Positions 23,909 through 32,481 of a stretch of 39,944 bases of DNA are shown in pieces. The DNA is from an uncultured Dorea sp. GTDB taxonomy: Bacteria > Bacillota > Clostridia > Lachnospirales > Lachnospiraceae. The stretch spans positions 1 through 39,944 of the forward strand of contig CAJURK010000027.1 in the NCBI GenBank assembly GCA_910588745.1, written 5' to 3'. The translations under genes and the position numbers were made by a program. Under the pieces are notes generated by a model. The model did no database searches. It saw only the letters and a program-made list of their open reading frames with translations, and had not been told where the DNA came from. Each line of letters begins with the position of its first letter. Position 1 is the first letter of the stretch.

Positions 23909-25090
23909 TTACTCTGCGTCCTCCGTATTTTCCTGCACTGTCTCTAAAGACTCTTCATTCTGCGCTCCGGCAGAGTCCGCTTCCTTAGTTCTTATGCTTT
24001 TCTTTCCTGCTTTCGCATTCTTCTTCGTATCTTCTGCATCTTCTTCTGATGCGCCCGCCGACTGAAAATGCTGTCTTACCAGCTCCTCAATTTCGCTCAT
24101 AACGTCCGGATGCCCCGCCAGATACAGCTTCGCGTTCTCTCTTCCCTGTCCGATCTTGTCCCCGTTGTATGCGTACCAGGAACCGCTCTTCTTAACAAGG
24201 TCCACTTCCACGGCCAAATCCAGTATATCCCCTTCTCTTGAGATTCCCTTACCGAACATAATATCGAATTCTGCTTCCTTAAAAGGCGGAGCGATCTTAT
24301 TCTTCACAATCTTAACCTTCACACGGTTGCCCACCATTTCGCCGCCCTGCTTAAGCGTCTCGATCTTGCGCACGTCCATCCGCACTGAAGCGTAGAATTT
24401 CAGCGCGCGGCCTCCCGTGGTCGTCTCCGGATTGCCGAACATCACGCCCACCTTCTCTCTAAGCTGGTTGATAAATATCACCACACAGTTGGACTTGCTG
24501 ATTACCGGAGTCAGTTTCCTCAGCGCCTGGGACATCAGCCTTGCCTGCAGGCCCACATGGGAATCGCCCATATCCCCCTCAATCTCCTGCCTGGGAACCA
24601 GCGCCGCGACAGAGTCCACTACAATAATGTCCATCGCGCCGGAACGCACCATCGTCTCGGTAATCTCCAAAGCCTGGTCGCCGCTGTCCGGCTGGGAAAT
24701 GTAAAGCTCGTCAATATCTACGCCGATATTCTTCGCATAAACCGGATCCAGCGCATGCTCCGCATCGATAAATCCGGCAATACCGCCTCTCTTCTGTACC
24801 TCCGCAATCATATGTAAGGTAACGGTAGTCTTACCGCTGGATTCCGGTCCGAAGACCTCCACCACGCGTCCTCTCGGCACCCCGCCAAGCCCCAGAGCCA
24901 GATCAAGGCTTAAGGAGCCGGTAGGAATCGTCTCCACCGATACCTGGGCCGCCGAATCCCCCAGCTTCATCACCGTTCCCTTGCCGAAATCCTTCTCCAG
25001 CTTCGCGATCGCCGCGTCCAGAGCCTTCTTCTTATTCTCCGCCGTTACCTCTACTACTACCTTTGCTGTTTTTTTCTTATCACTTGCCAT
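23909..25090 (-). CDS. recA: Recombinase RecA
   Basis: RecA forms filaments on single-stranded DNA for strand exchange and induces SOS by stimulating LexA self-cleavage. In the 393-residue protein the Walker A GPESSGKT is at residues 81-88. The DAEHALDP, VVDSVAALVPR, INQLREKVGVMFG and GGRALKFYASVR blocks are intact. The C-terminal tail (~350-393) is long and strongly charged, with acidic runs. The start is set at 25090, where AGGAG lies eight bases upstream; an ATG twelve codons earlier lies in the SOS box region. Two tandem promoters and a LexA-type box precede it. Confidence 0.98.
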   Translation of the reverse strand: MASDKKKTAKVVVEVTAENKKKALDAAIAKLEKDFGKGTVMKLGDSAAQVSVETIPTGSLSLDLALGLGGVPRGRVVEVFGPESSGKTTVTLHMIAEVQKRGGIAGFIDAEHALDPVYAKNIGVDIDELYISQPDSGDQALEITETMVRSGAMDIIVVDSVAALVPRQEIEGDMGDSHVGLQARLMSQALRKLTPVISKSNCVVIFINQLREKVGVMFGNPETTTGGRALKFYASVRMDVRKIETLKQGGEMVGNRVKVKIVKNKIAPPFKEAEFDIMFGKGISREGDILDLAVEVDLVKKSGSWYAYNGDKIGQGRENAKLYLAGHPDVMSEIEELVRQHFQSAGASEEDAEDTKKNAKAGKKSIRTKEADSAGAQNEESLETVQENTEDAE

Positions 25091-25107
25091 GTTATAATCT
25101 CCTTCTG

Positions 25108-25121
25108 CGAACATGCGTTTG
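25108..25121 (-). promoter_or_regulatory. LexA (DinR-type) SOS box upstream of recA
   Basis: CGAACATGCGTTTG fits the Gram-positive SOS pattern CGAAC-RNRY-GTTYG at every position. It lies between the proximal -10 element and the recA ribosome site, where bound LexA would block transcription. Confidence 0.85.
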
Positions 25122-25128
25122 CTCATTC

Positions 25129-25157
25129 ATCATATTATAATTATCCTCAAATGTCAA
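25129..25157 (-). promoter_or_regulatory. Proximal recA promoter
   Basis: On the minus strand a perfect TTGACA (25152-25157) and TATGAT (25129-25134) are separated by 17 bases, just upstream of the SOS box. Confidence 0.75.
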
Positions 25158-25185
25158 TACCTTTTCCGTGTATTTTCTTGTAAAC

Positions 25186-25214
25186 ATAATACAGCAGACT
25201 GCAGTTATTGTCAA
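25186..25214 (-). promoter_or_regulatory. Distal recA promoter
   Basis: On the minus strand a second perfect TTGACA (25209-25214) and TATTAT (25186-25191) have a 17-base spacer. The promoter is embedded in an inverted repeat at 25195-25224 (12-bp arms with two G-T pairs when read as RNA, six-base loop). The repeat may end the upstream symporter transcript or act as an operator. Confidence 0.65.
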
Positions 25215-25245
25215 CCACAGTCTGTAGAGAAAAGGAAATTTAAGT

Positions 25246-26832
25246 TTACTCTTGAAGAGAGGACTTCTTTGTAATCGTTACCGTCTCGTCGTAGCAGGCA
25301 AAAATGTCCCGAACCTCTCCTTCGTCCTGCTTCTTCGTAACCATGCTGATAAGCGGTACGATGGCCAACCCCCCTACCATCGCCACAACGCCTGAGTTAA
25401 TCGACGATTTAAATATATATCCAAGCACCGCGCCCCATCCGGACACATCGACGCCTCCAAGAGTTACAATGAGCTGCAGCGCCGCAACGGAACATCCCCA
25501 GACAAAACATACTGCCGCCGACGTCTTTGTAACGCCCTTCCAGTACAGTCCGTAGAGAAACGGCGCAAGAAACGCTCCTGCCAGCGCTCCCCAGGATACG
25601 CCCATCATCTGCGCAATAAACGTCACTTCCGGATGCGCATCCTTGAAGATCGCGATCACTGCGGATACCAATATAAAGAATACGATAAAAAACCTCATAA
25701 TAGATACTTGCTTCTTATCCGACATCTCCTGCTTCGCAGCCGGTTTGATCACATCCAGCGTAAAGGTAGAACTAGACGTCAGCACCAGCGAAGACAGCGT
25801 GGACATGGATGCGGAAAGCACCAGTACGATTACAACCGCAATCACAATCGACGGCAGGGTAGCAAGCATGGTAGGCACAATCGTATCAAATAACGGCTTG
25901 CCCGTTGTCTCGTTGATCATCACTTTATCGCTGTATAGTCTGCCGAACCCGCCCAGAAAGTAACAGCCTCCCGCTACTATAATAGCAAATACGGTGGAAA
26001 TTACGGTTCCCTTATGAATATCCTTCTCACTCTTAATTGCATAGAACTTACCTACCATCTGAGGCAGTCCCCAAGTTCCAAGGGAAGTCAGCATTACTAC
26101 AAACAGGAGCGCTAGAGGATCCGGGCCGAGAAAGGAAGCGTAAGCTCCCTGCCATCCCGCGTCGCCTGTAATAGACGCCAAAGATTTCGTTGCCTCTAAA
26201 AGGCCTCCGTTCTCAATCAGCACTGCGCCAATCACCGCGCAGATACCAAACAGCATGATAATTCCCTGAATAAAATCATTAATCGCCGTTGCCATATATC
26301 CGCCGAAAATAACATAGAATCCCGTCAAAACAGCCATAACCGCGATGACAACCCAGTACGGAATATCAAATACAAGTCCAAACAAGCTGGACAAACCGTT
26401 ATAAAGAGACGCCGTATACGGAATCAGGAAAATAAATACAATAATTGACGCCGCTGCTTTAAGCGGTACCGAATCAAACCGTTTCCCAAAAAAATCCGGC
26501 ATCGTTTTCGCGTCCAGATGCTGGGTCATAACCCTAGTTCTTCTTCCCAGAACATTCCACGCAAGAAGGGATCCGATAAACGCATTGCCAAGTCCCGCCC
26601 AGGTAGAGGCCAGACCGAAATTCCAGCCAAACTGTCCTGCATAACCTACAAAAATAACCGCCGAAAAGTATGACGTACCAAATGCAAAAGCCGTCAGCCA
26701 GGGACCGACCCCTCGTCCGCCCAGCACGAATCCATCTACATCGGAAGCATGTTTCCTTGAATAAAACCCGACGTAAATCATCACGGCAAAGAATACGGCC
26801 AGCATGATTACGCATAATACTTCTTTTGACAT
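25246..26832 (-). CDS. Sodium:solute symporter (SSS family)
   Basis: The 528-residue protein has about 13 membrane segments and the SSS family pattern: DVDGFVLGGRGVGPW near the N terminus, GTSYFSAVIFVGYAG, FGGYMATAINDFIQGIIM (in parts), GLPQMVGKFYAIKSEKD and SASMSTLSSLVLTSSS. Such carriers use the sodium gradient to import proline, pantothenate, sugars or carboxylates. The substrate is not evident from sequence alone. GGAGG precedes the ATG. The gene stands alone, with its own strong promoter and a leader carrying three 15-bp repeats (26866-26910), so it is probably tightly regulated. Confidence 0.92.
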   Translation of the reverse strand: MSKEVLCVIMLAVFFAVMIYVGFYSRKHASDVDGFVLGGRGVGPWLTAFAFGTSYFSAVIFVGYAGQFGWNFGLASTWAGLGNAFIGSLLAWNVLGRRTRVMTQHLDAKTMPDFFGKRFDSVPLKAAASIIVFIFLIPYTASLYNGLSSLFGLVFDIPYWVVIAVMAVLTGFYVIFGGYMATAINDFIQGIIMLFGICAVIGAVLIENGGLLEATKSLASITGDAGWQGAYASFLGPDPLALLFVVMLTSLGTWGLPQMVGKFYAIKSEKDIHKGTVISTVFAIIVAGGCYFLGGFGRLYSDKVMINETTGKPLFDTIVPTMLATLPSIVIAVVIVLVLSASMSTLSSLVLTSSSTFTLDVIKPAAKQEMSDKKQVSIMRFFIVFFILVSAVIAIFKDAHPEVTFIAQMMGVSWGALAGAFLAPFLYGLYWKGVTKTSAAVCFVWGCSVAALQLIVTLGGVDVSGWGAVLGYIFKSSINSGVVAMVGGLAIVPLISMVTKKQDEGEVRDIFACYDETVTITKKSSLQE

Positions 26833-26865
26833 CTCTCATTCCTCCAAGTCATTCATTTAGATGTT

Positions 26866-26910
26866 CGCTTTAAAGCGCAACGCTTTAAACCGTTACGCTT
26901 TAAAGCGTTA
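26866..26910 (-). repeat. Three tandem 15-bp repeats with palindrome CGCTTTAAAGCG in the symporter leader
   Basis: Units starting at 26866, 26881 and 26896 each begin with CGCTTTAAA. The first and third contain the perfect palindrome CGCTTTAAAGCG, and the middle one reads CGCTTTAAACCG. The 15-base period places neighbouring sites on opposite DNA faces. They lie between the predicted transcript start (~26918) and the ribosome site, a roadblock position for a repressor. Confidence 0.75.
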
Positions 26911-26924
26911 AATTGTTCTTAAGT

Positions 26925-26953
26925 ATATTAGCACACCAAAGCTGTAATGTCAA
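26925..26953 (-). promoter_or_regulatory. Sigma-A promoter of the symporter gene
   Basis: On the minus strand a perfect TTGACA (26948-26953) and TAATAT (26925-26930) are separated by 17 bases. The three operator-like repeats start about eight bases past the expected transcript start. Confidence 0.7.
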
Positions 26954-27020
26954 CCGATATCTTTCAAAACATATTTTCTTATATTTCATGATGTTACTGT
27001 TCACACGTCACCTGCCGGAC

Positions 27021-27202
27021 GCGGGCTGAATCAGGAGCATGTCTCTAAGCAGACGGAGTAACATTCCATTGAACGATCAGCTAACGCAGACTAAGCCGCT
27101 CAGGAAAGCCTTCGCGTCTAAGTCTGCATAAGCTGCTATTTCAATTCCATGAAAAGCACTCCTGAATTGTCTGCTTAGAGACATGCTCCTGATCCAACCC
27201 GC
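27021..27202. repeat. 182-bp nested inverted-repeat (hairpin) element
   Basis: A perfect 25-bp inverted repeat (27030-27054 against 27169-27193) is flanked by GCGGG/CCCGC. Inside it are nested complementary blocks: GGAGT 27055-27059 with ACTCC 27158-27162, ATTGAA 27068-27073 with TTCAAT 27140-27145, CAGCT 27078-27082 with AGCTG 27131-27135, and GCAGACT 27086-27092 with AGTCTGC 27121-27127. The whole segment can fold into one long imperfect hairpin on either strand. It has no T-run and no credible coding frame. It may be a miniature repeat element or a structured RNA. The 26939-27384 gap contains no gene. Confidence 0.75.
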
Positions 27203-27203
27203 T

Positions 27204-27223
27204 GTTTACCAAATGACCTGTAA
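27204..27223. repeat. Copy of a 20-base motif also found after tpiA
   Basis: The motif GTTTACCAAATGACCTGTAA matches 4405-4424 with one difference (A/G). Both copies sit beside hairpin elements in non-coding gaps. Confidence 0.5.
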
Positions 27224-27313
27224 CTTCAAGATTGCGCTGGAACGTGTTTGAAAATTGCTGTCTGATATACTTGAGAGGCATGAACGCTTATAAACTGCTT
27301 AGACATGGAAATG

Positions 27314-27361
27314 AGGGCGCCGTAAAACAGATGATTTCACACATCTATTTTACGGCGCCCT
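27314..27361 (-). terminator. Strong hairpin downstream of the beta-helix gene
   Basis: A 14-bp GC-rich stem (AGGGCGCCGTAAAA with TTTTACGGCGCCCT), one mismatch and a further five pairs (AGATG/CATCT) enclose an eight-base loop. It lies 23 bases after the stop of the beta-helix gene. It lacks a long T-run but is placed as an operon terminator. Confidence 0.6.
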
Positions 27362-27384
27362 TGCCGAAAAATGAAACCGCGCTT

Positions 27385-28056
27385 TTATGACTGCTTCTCT
27401 ACTACTTCCCCCTGCCTCTTATAAATACTTCCGGCCGGAACATATCCTCTTACCGAAGACAGCGGGTAAATATTCGTATGCGCCCCGACCACGCTTCCCG
27501 GATTCAGCACGGTACCGCAGCCGACTTCTACCTCGTCTCCCAGCATCGCCCCGAATTTCTTGATGCCGGTTTCGATATGTTCCTCCGGCGTCTTGACGAT
27601 AACCAGCTTTTTATCTGATTTCACATTGGACGTAATGGAACCCGCCCCCATATGCGCCTTGTATCCCAAAATCGAATCCCCCACATAATTATAATGGGGT
27701 ACCTGTACTTTATTGAACAGAATCACATTCTTAAGCTCCGTAGAATTGCCTACTACAGCGCCCTCTCCTACAATCGCATTTCCCCGGATAAACGCGCAGT
27801 GCCTTACCTGTGCATCCTTTCCGATAATAGCCGGCCCGTGAATATAAGCGGATGGGAATACTTTCGCAGATTTTGCAATCCACACGTCCTCGCCTTTCTT
27901 CTCGTACTCATCCGCCGGAAGCTTTTTACCAAGTTCTAAGATAAATGCGCCGATCTTCGGCAAAACCTCCCAAGGGTAAGTTACTCCCTCAAAAATCTCC
28001 GCCGCAATCGTCTCCTTTAGCGTGTACAATTCGTTTACCTTCAGTTCGTTTCTCAT
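27385..28056 (-). CDS. Left-handed beta-helix (LbH) protein, UDP-GlcNAc pyrophosphorylase-like / acyltransferase-like
   Basis: The 223-residue protein lacks a nucleotidyltransferase domain. It has a short N-terminal helix region, then hexapeptide repeats of the left-handed beta-helix type (IAKSAKVFPSAYIHGPAIIG, in several units, AFIRGNAIVGEGAVVGNST, ILGYKAHMGAGSI). It resembles the C-terminal half of GlmU-type sugar-nucleotide enzymes and is often annotated as such; acetyltransferase or binding activity are both possible. The ATG at 28056 lies one base after the topB stop codon, so translation is coupled. A start 20 codons upstream would overlap topB. The link to topB and ppk suggests a shared transcript, not a shared pathway. 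Confidence 0.82.
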   Translation of the reverse strand: MRNELKVNELYTLKETIAAEIFEGVTYPWEVLPKIGAFILELGKKLPADEYEKKGEDVWIAKSAKVFPSAYIHGPAIIGKDAQVRHCAFIRGNAIVGEGAVVGNSTELKNVILFNKVQVPHYNYVGDSILGYKAHMGAGSITSNVKSDKKLVIVKTPEEHIETGIKKFGAMLGDEVEVGCGTVLNPGSVVGAHTNIYPLSSVRGYVPAGSIYKRQGEVVEKQS

Positions 28057-28057
28057 A

Positions 28058-30073
28058 TCAATTCTTTCCTTTCTTATAAAATCCCGCCGCCTTATCGTAA
28101 CATCCCCGCAGCTCACACTGGTTGTTTAATCCCAATACCCCTCTGGTTCTGGACCAGACGAAGGTCTCTAATTTCTTCATATATTCCCCGGAAGTAATCT
28201 CTCCCTCCGCCACATAGGTAAGCCCCTTCTCCCAGCTTGCGGTAAGCTCCGGGTTTAAAAGCGACTTAATGGAATGATCCACTACGTCAAAGATCATCTC
28301 CCCCTCCAGAGTCGGAGTCACAACTTGGGTTTTCTTATTCAGAGCCAGGTATTGATTATGAAACAACTTCTTTAGAATCTCTCCTCTTGTGGCGCTGGTT
28401 CCGATACCGCTTCCTTTGATCTGCGCCCGAAGCTCCTCGTCTTCGATCAACTGGCCGGCATTTTCCATTGCCAGGATTAAAGAACCCGAATTATACCGCT
28501 TCGGAGGCGTAGTTTTTCCTTCTTTTACCGACAGGCCGGTAACCGGAAGAGTCTTCCCTTTCCGTAACTTCTGCAGAGCCGAAAACAGCGCCGCGTTTGT
28601 TTCTTCTTCCGCATTTTCTCCATTTTCCCCGCCGGCTCCCTCCGCTTTCTTCGGCTTCGCGGCTCCGGCTACCTTAAGATAACCTTCCTCCGCCAGTACT
28701 TTAAACCCGGCGAAAAACTGCTCTCCCCTTATATCCAGAATTACCGACACTTTCTGATACACGGCGGGCGGATAAAAAATACTCAAAAACCGCCGGACAA
28801 TCACATCATATACCTGCCCGGAAAGCGCCGAAAGACCTCTTAAGGCTCCAAGTCCCTGTCCGGTAGGAATTACCGCGTAGTGATCCGTAATCTGCTTATC
28901 ATTGACATACCGGGTCTTTGCAAGGTTTTTATGGCTTCCAAACTTTACGATGTCCTGAAGATAGGCTGCGGCAGGTTCATATTTCATCAGTCCGTTCAGA
29001 TTCTTATGAATCTCCTTTGCTACCGCCGCGGATAATACTCTCGCGTCCGTTCTTGGATACGTAACCAGCTTTTTCTCGTACAGTTCCTGCACCACCCGCA
29101 AGGTTTCGTCGGGACTGATCTTAAACCGTTTCGAGCATTCGTTCTGAAGCTCTGCTAAGTTAAATAAAAGGGGAGGGTTCTTTTTCTCTTTTTTCTTCTC
29201 TACTTTTATCACCTGCGCCTGAATCGGCCTTACCTCTTCCAGAAAATGAATCAGTTCCTCCGCATGTTTCTTTTCCTTGAAACCATTATCCTTATAGAGC
29301 GCCGGGGAAGCGTAGTATTTAGAGCCTTCTGCCGCCCTCCACTCCCCTTCTAACGGCTGCCCTTCTGCATCGGCCTTACAAAGCACCCTGTAAAAAGGCG
29401 TCTCCACAAATTCCCGGATTTCCCGCTCCCTGCGGACTACCATGCCCAGGACGCAGGTCATCACACGGCCTACGGAAATTACCGAATACTTTTTATTTAA
29501 ATAATTAGAAATACTATTGCCGTATTTCAGCGTCAGGAGCCTGGAGAAATTAATTCCCATCAGGTAATCCTCCTTCGCTCTTAGATACGCGGAAGCAGAC
29601 AGGTTATCGTATTCCGATAGATCCTTCGCCTCTCGGATTCCCCTTAAGATTTCTTCTTCCGTCTGAGAATCAATCCATACCCGGAGCCTGTTCTTGCCCC
29701 GGACGTTCGCCATCTGCTCCACCAGCCGGTATATATATTCCCCTTCCCGGCCGGAGTCGGTACACACATAGATGGTATCCACATCAGGACGGTTCAGCAG
29801 CCCTGAAACAATCCGAAACTGCTTCGCAACGCCCGGAATTACCTCGTACTTAAATTCCTTCGGTAAAAACGGCAGAGTCCCCAGACTCCACCGTTTGTAT
29901 TTTTCATCGTAGGCCTCCGGATAACTCATCGTAACCAGATGGCCCACGCACCAGGTCACTATGGCGGACTCCGCTTCCAGATAACCGTCCCCTCTCCTGG
30001 TCTGCAAGCGCAGCGCTTTTGCAAATTCCTGCGCCACACTTGGCTTTTCTGCTATATACAGCGATTTTCCCAT
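28058..30073 (-). CDS. topB: DNA topoisomerase III (type IA)
   Basis: The 671-residue enzyme relaxes and decatenates DNA through a transient tyrosine-DNA bond. The TOPRIM domain is at the N terminus (YIAEKPSVAQEFA, CTDSGREGEYIY with the acidic residues intact). The catalytic tyrosine is Y339 in LVTYPRTDAR, and the GIGTSATRGEI block is present. The usual SVGRVQTPTL segment reads SVGRVMTCVL. No C-terminal zinc fingers are seen, as expected for topoisomerase III rather than I. It begins 32 bases after ppk and is followed by the coupled beta-helix gene. Confidence 0.95.
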   Translation of the reverse strand: MGKSLYIAEKPSVAQEFAKALRLQTRRGDGYLEAESAIVTWCVGHLVTMSYPEAYDEKYKRWSLGTLPFLPKEFKYEVIPGVAKQFRIVSGLLNRPDVDTIYVCTDSGREGEYIYRLVEQMANVRGKNRLRVWIDSQTEEEILRGIREAKDLSEYDNLSASAYLRAKEDYLMGINFSRLLTLKYGNSISNYLNKKYSVISVGRVMTCVLGMVVRREREIREFVETPFYRVLCKADAEGQPLEGEWRAAEGSKYYASPALYKDNGFKEKKHAEELIHFLEEVRPIQAQVIKVEKKKEKKNPPLLFNLAELQNECSKRFKISPDETLRVVQELYEKKLVTYPRTDARVLSAAVAKEIHKNLNGLMKYEPAAAYLQDIVKFGSHKNLAKTRYVNDKQITDHYAVIPTGQGLGALRGLSALSGQVYDVIVRRFLSIFYPPAVYQKVSVILDIRGEQFFAGFKVLAEEGYLKVAGAAKPKKAEGAGGENGENAEEETNAALFSALQKLRKGKTLPVTGLSVKEGKTTPPKRYNSGSLILAMENAGQLIEDEELRAQIKGSGIGTSATRGEILKKLFHNQYLALNKKTQVVTPTLEGEMIFDVVDHSIKSLLNPELTASWEKGLTYVAEGEITSGEYMKKLETFVWSRTRGVLGLNNQCELRGCYDKAAGFYKKGKN

Positions 30074-30105
30074 ACGTTCACTCCAGTCATACTCTTAGAA
30101 GTTTC

Positions 30106-32208
30106 CTACCTTTTCAGCCTGCGCCTTAATTTTTTCAGCAGATTCGGCTTTTGTCCTTCCGCCGCTTTTCTTGCAAAGACAGCTTCCCTCATAAACCGTT
30201 CCTGGGAATTTACAAAAGGCTCTTTCTGTTCCTTTTTGACATAATTCCCGTCCCTTTGAAGCGTTCTGGCTTTTAAATTATCCGCCAACATCACATCCAG
30301 GTAATGATTGATCTGATGTTTTACCTGTTTATCCATAATCGGACATGCAACCTCCACACGCTTTTCCGTATTCCGGGTCATCATATCCGCCGAACCGATA
30401 TAAATCTTTTGTTCCTCTCCGGTTCCAAAACTGAAAATCCTTGGATGCTCCAGATACCTTCCTACAATACTGGTAACCGTAACATGCTCCGTAAATCCTT
30501 CTACTCCCGGAAGTACGCAGCAGATTCCCCGGACGATCAAATCCGTCTTAACTCCCGCCTGGGAGGCTTCGCACACCTTTTCTATGAAATCCACATCCGT
30601 AACGGAATTCATCTTCATAATAATTCTTCCCGCCGGCCCCTTGGCAATCTCCTCGTCCATCAGCGCAAGCACTTTCGGCTTTAAGCTGGTAGGGGATACG
30701 ATCAGGTGCCGGTAAATTCCATCCAGATTGCTAATAGACATATTCTTGAAAAAAGAAGCCGCGTCCTCTCCGATTTCCCGGTTTCCGGTTATCAGAGACA
30801 GATCCGTGTACATGGCCGCAGTCTTTTCATTATAATTTCCGGTTCCGATCTGGGTAACATACTGGATATCATTCCGGTTCCGGTAAGTAATCAGGCAAAT
30901 CTTAGAATGAACCTTATATCCCTCGAATCCGTAAATCACCCGGCAGCCCGCATCCTCCAGACGCTCAGACCAATCAATGTTGTTCTGCTCGTCAAACCTT
31001 GCCCTAAGCTCAATCAGCACCGTTACCTCCTTGCCGTTCTCCGCCGCCGCGCACAGGTACTCCACCAGCCTTGCCTTCTTGGCCAGCCGGTAAATGGTAA
31101 TCTTAATGGTCAGCACATTCGGGTCATACGCCGCTTCCCGGATTAATCTTAAGAAAGGCTCCATGCTCTCAAAAGGATAAAACAGCAGAAGGTCCTTACG
31201 TTTCACCTGCCGGAAAATGCTTCCCTCCTGTACAAATCTGGATTCCTGGGGCGTAAACGCGCGGTAAGTCAGCGGACGTTTCATGGCGTCCGGCAGATTC
31301 CCTGCGATCGCAAACACATAGTCTAATTTCATAGACATCTTTGTACGGAAAATCTGTTCCCTCCGGATATTGAATTTCTCACAAAAATACCCTTCATTCT
31401 CCGGCGACAGCTTCTCCGCCGTTTCCAAACGAACCACCGCCATCCTTCTTCTCTTGTGCAGAGTCTTTTTCATCATATAGCGGAAATCATCGTTAATCTC
31501 TAACGCCTCGTCGTCCGGCGTAATATCCGCATTCCTGGTCACGCAGATATAGTTCCTGTCCGATATCTCATATCTTGGAAATACCAGATCCAGGTGTTCT
31601 AAAATCACCTTCTCCATCCGGATATAACGAATGTCATGGCCCGGGAGATACAAAATATCCGTCACGTACTGGGGTACCGGCACAATCCCAAGCATCGTCT
31701 TATTCTTCTGCTTTAAATTCGCCGTCACATAAATCTCTTTATTCACCAAATGGGGAAACGGATGGTTCGCATCCACAATCTGGGGAGAAAGCACCGGAAG
31801 CATCTGATCCTTGAAATACTTTTTGACGTATTTCTTCTCGCTCGGCTCTAGCTCCTTATAGTTCAAACTGCAGACCCCATAAGGCGCAAGCTGTTTCTTA
31901 ATATCCGCGTACGTCTTATCCCGCTCCTTGTAAAGAGGCGCCACCGCTTTGTAAATCGCATCCAACTGCTCCATCGGCGTCATTCCCGAGCGGGCGTCCA
32001 ACGCCTTCGGGTCAGCCGCCGCCATATCAAACAGGCTCCCCACCCGAATCATAAAGAATTCATCCAGATTACTGGTAAAAATAGCCACAAATTTCAACCG
32101 CTCAAGCAGCGGAACCGTCTGATCCTGCGCCTCCTCCAGCACCCTGTGATCAAACTTCAGCCAGGAAAGTTCCCTGTTCTGTGTATAATTCAAAATATCC
32201 TTCCTCAT
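30106..32208 (-). CDS. ppk1: Polyphosphate kinase 1
   Basis: The enzyme reversibly builds polyphosphate from ATP. The 700 residues match the family. The N-terminal domain has NRELSWLKFDHRVLEEA, and the head domain follows. The two catalytic phospholipase-D-like domains contain the phosphorylated histidine in VHSKICLI and the second conserved histidine in YLEHPRIFSFG, with IGSADMMTRN at the end. It heads an operon with topB and the beta-helix protein, diverging from the ABC-F gene across a 273-base gap. Confidence 0.96.
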   Translation of the reverse strand: MRKDILNYTQNRELSWLKFDHRVLEEAQDQTVPLLERLKFVAIFTSNLDEFFMIRVGSLFDMAAADPKALDARSGMTPMEQLDAIYKAVAPLYKERDKTYADIKKQLAPYGVCSLNYKELEPSEKKYVKKYFKDQMLPVLSPQIVDANHPFPHLVNKEIYVTANLKQKNKTMLGIVPVPQYVTDILYLPGHDIRYIRMEKVILEHLDLVFPRYEISDRNYICVTRNADITPDDEALEINDDFRYMMKKTLHKRRRMAVVRLETAEKLSPENEGYFCEKFNIRREQIFRTKMSMKLDYVFAIAGNLPDAMKRPLTYRAFTPQESRFVQEGSIFRQVKRKDLLLFYPFESMEPFLRLIREAAYDPNVLTIKITIYRLAKKARLVEYLCAAAENGKEVTVLIELRARFDEQNNIDWSERLEDAGCRVIYGFEGYKVHSKICLITYRNRNDIQYVTQIGTGNYNEKTAAMYTDLSLITGNREIGEDAASFFKNMSISNLDGIYRHLIVSPTSLKPKVLALMDEEIAKGPAGRIIMKMNSVTDVDFIEKVCEASQAGVKTDLIVRGICCVLPGVEGFTEHVTVTSIVGRYLEHPRIFSFGTGEEQKIYIGSADMMTRNTEKRVEVACPIMDKQVKHQINHYLDVMLADNLKARTLQRDGNYVKKEQKEPFVNSQERFMREAVFARKAAEGQKPNLLKKLRRRLKR

Positions 32209-32481
32209 AGCCTTATACTCTTCCCCCTAATCGAATCTTATATTTTCCACCGCATAGTTCGTCCCCTTCCCTCCGTTTATAAGCGCATACAAGATCTTTT
32301 AAACGTAGGATACGAAGACTATAAACTACACATAAAAATTTTTACGTAACTATTATATACTGTATTCCTTGCCATTTCCATTCTTTTTTGATAAGATTGT
32401 CTGGTGTATCAAACTTTAAAACCAAAAGAGGGTTCCAAGCCGTGCGGCCTGGGACTCTCCCACCCATAAGGAGGACAAGAT
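32209..32481. promoter_or_regulatory. Divergent control region between ppk1 and the ABC-F gene, with ABC-F promoter and leader hairpin
   Basis: On the plus strand TTGCCA (32369-32374) and TAAGAT (32392-32397) with a 17-base spacer form a promoter for the ABC-F gene. The ~80-base leader folds into a GC-rich hairpin (32430-32441 against 32446-32457, loop GTGC, one mismatch) that ends 24 bases before the ATG, with AGGAGG in between. The stretch towards ppk1 shows no clear promoter. Confidence 0.6.

Noticed and set aside
27021..27202. A CRISPR array or phage attachment site in the gene-free block.
   Set aside because: The repeats are inverted and nested, not direct and evenly spaced, and no integrase or tRNA target lies next to them.
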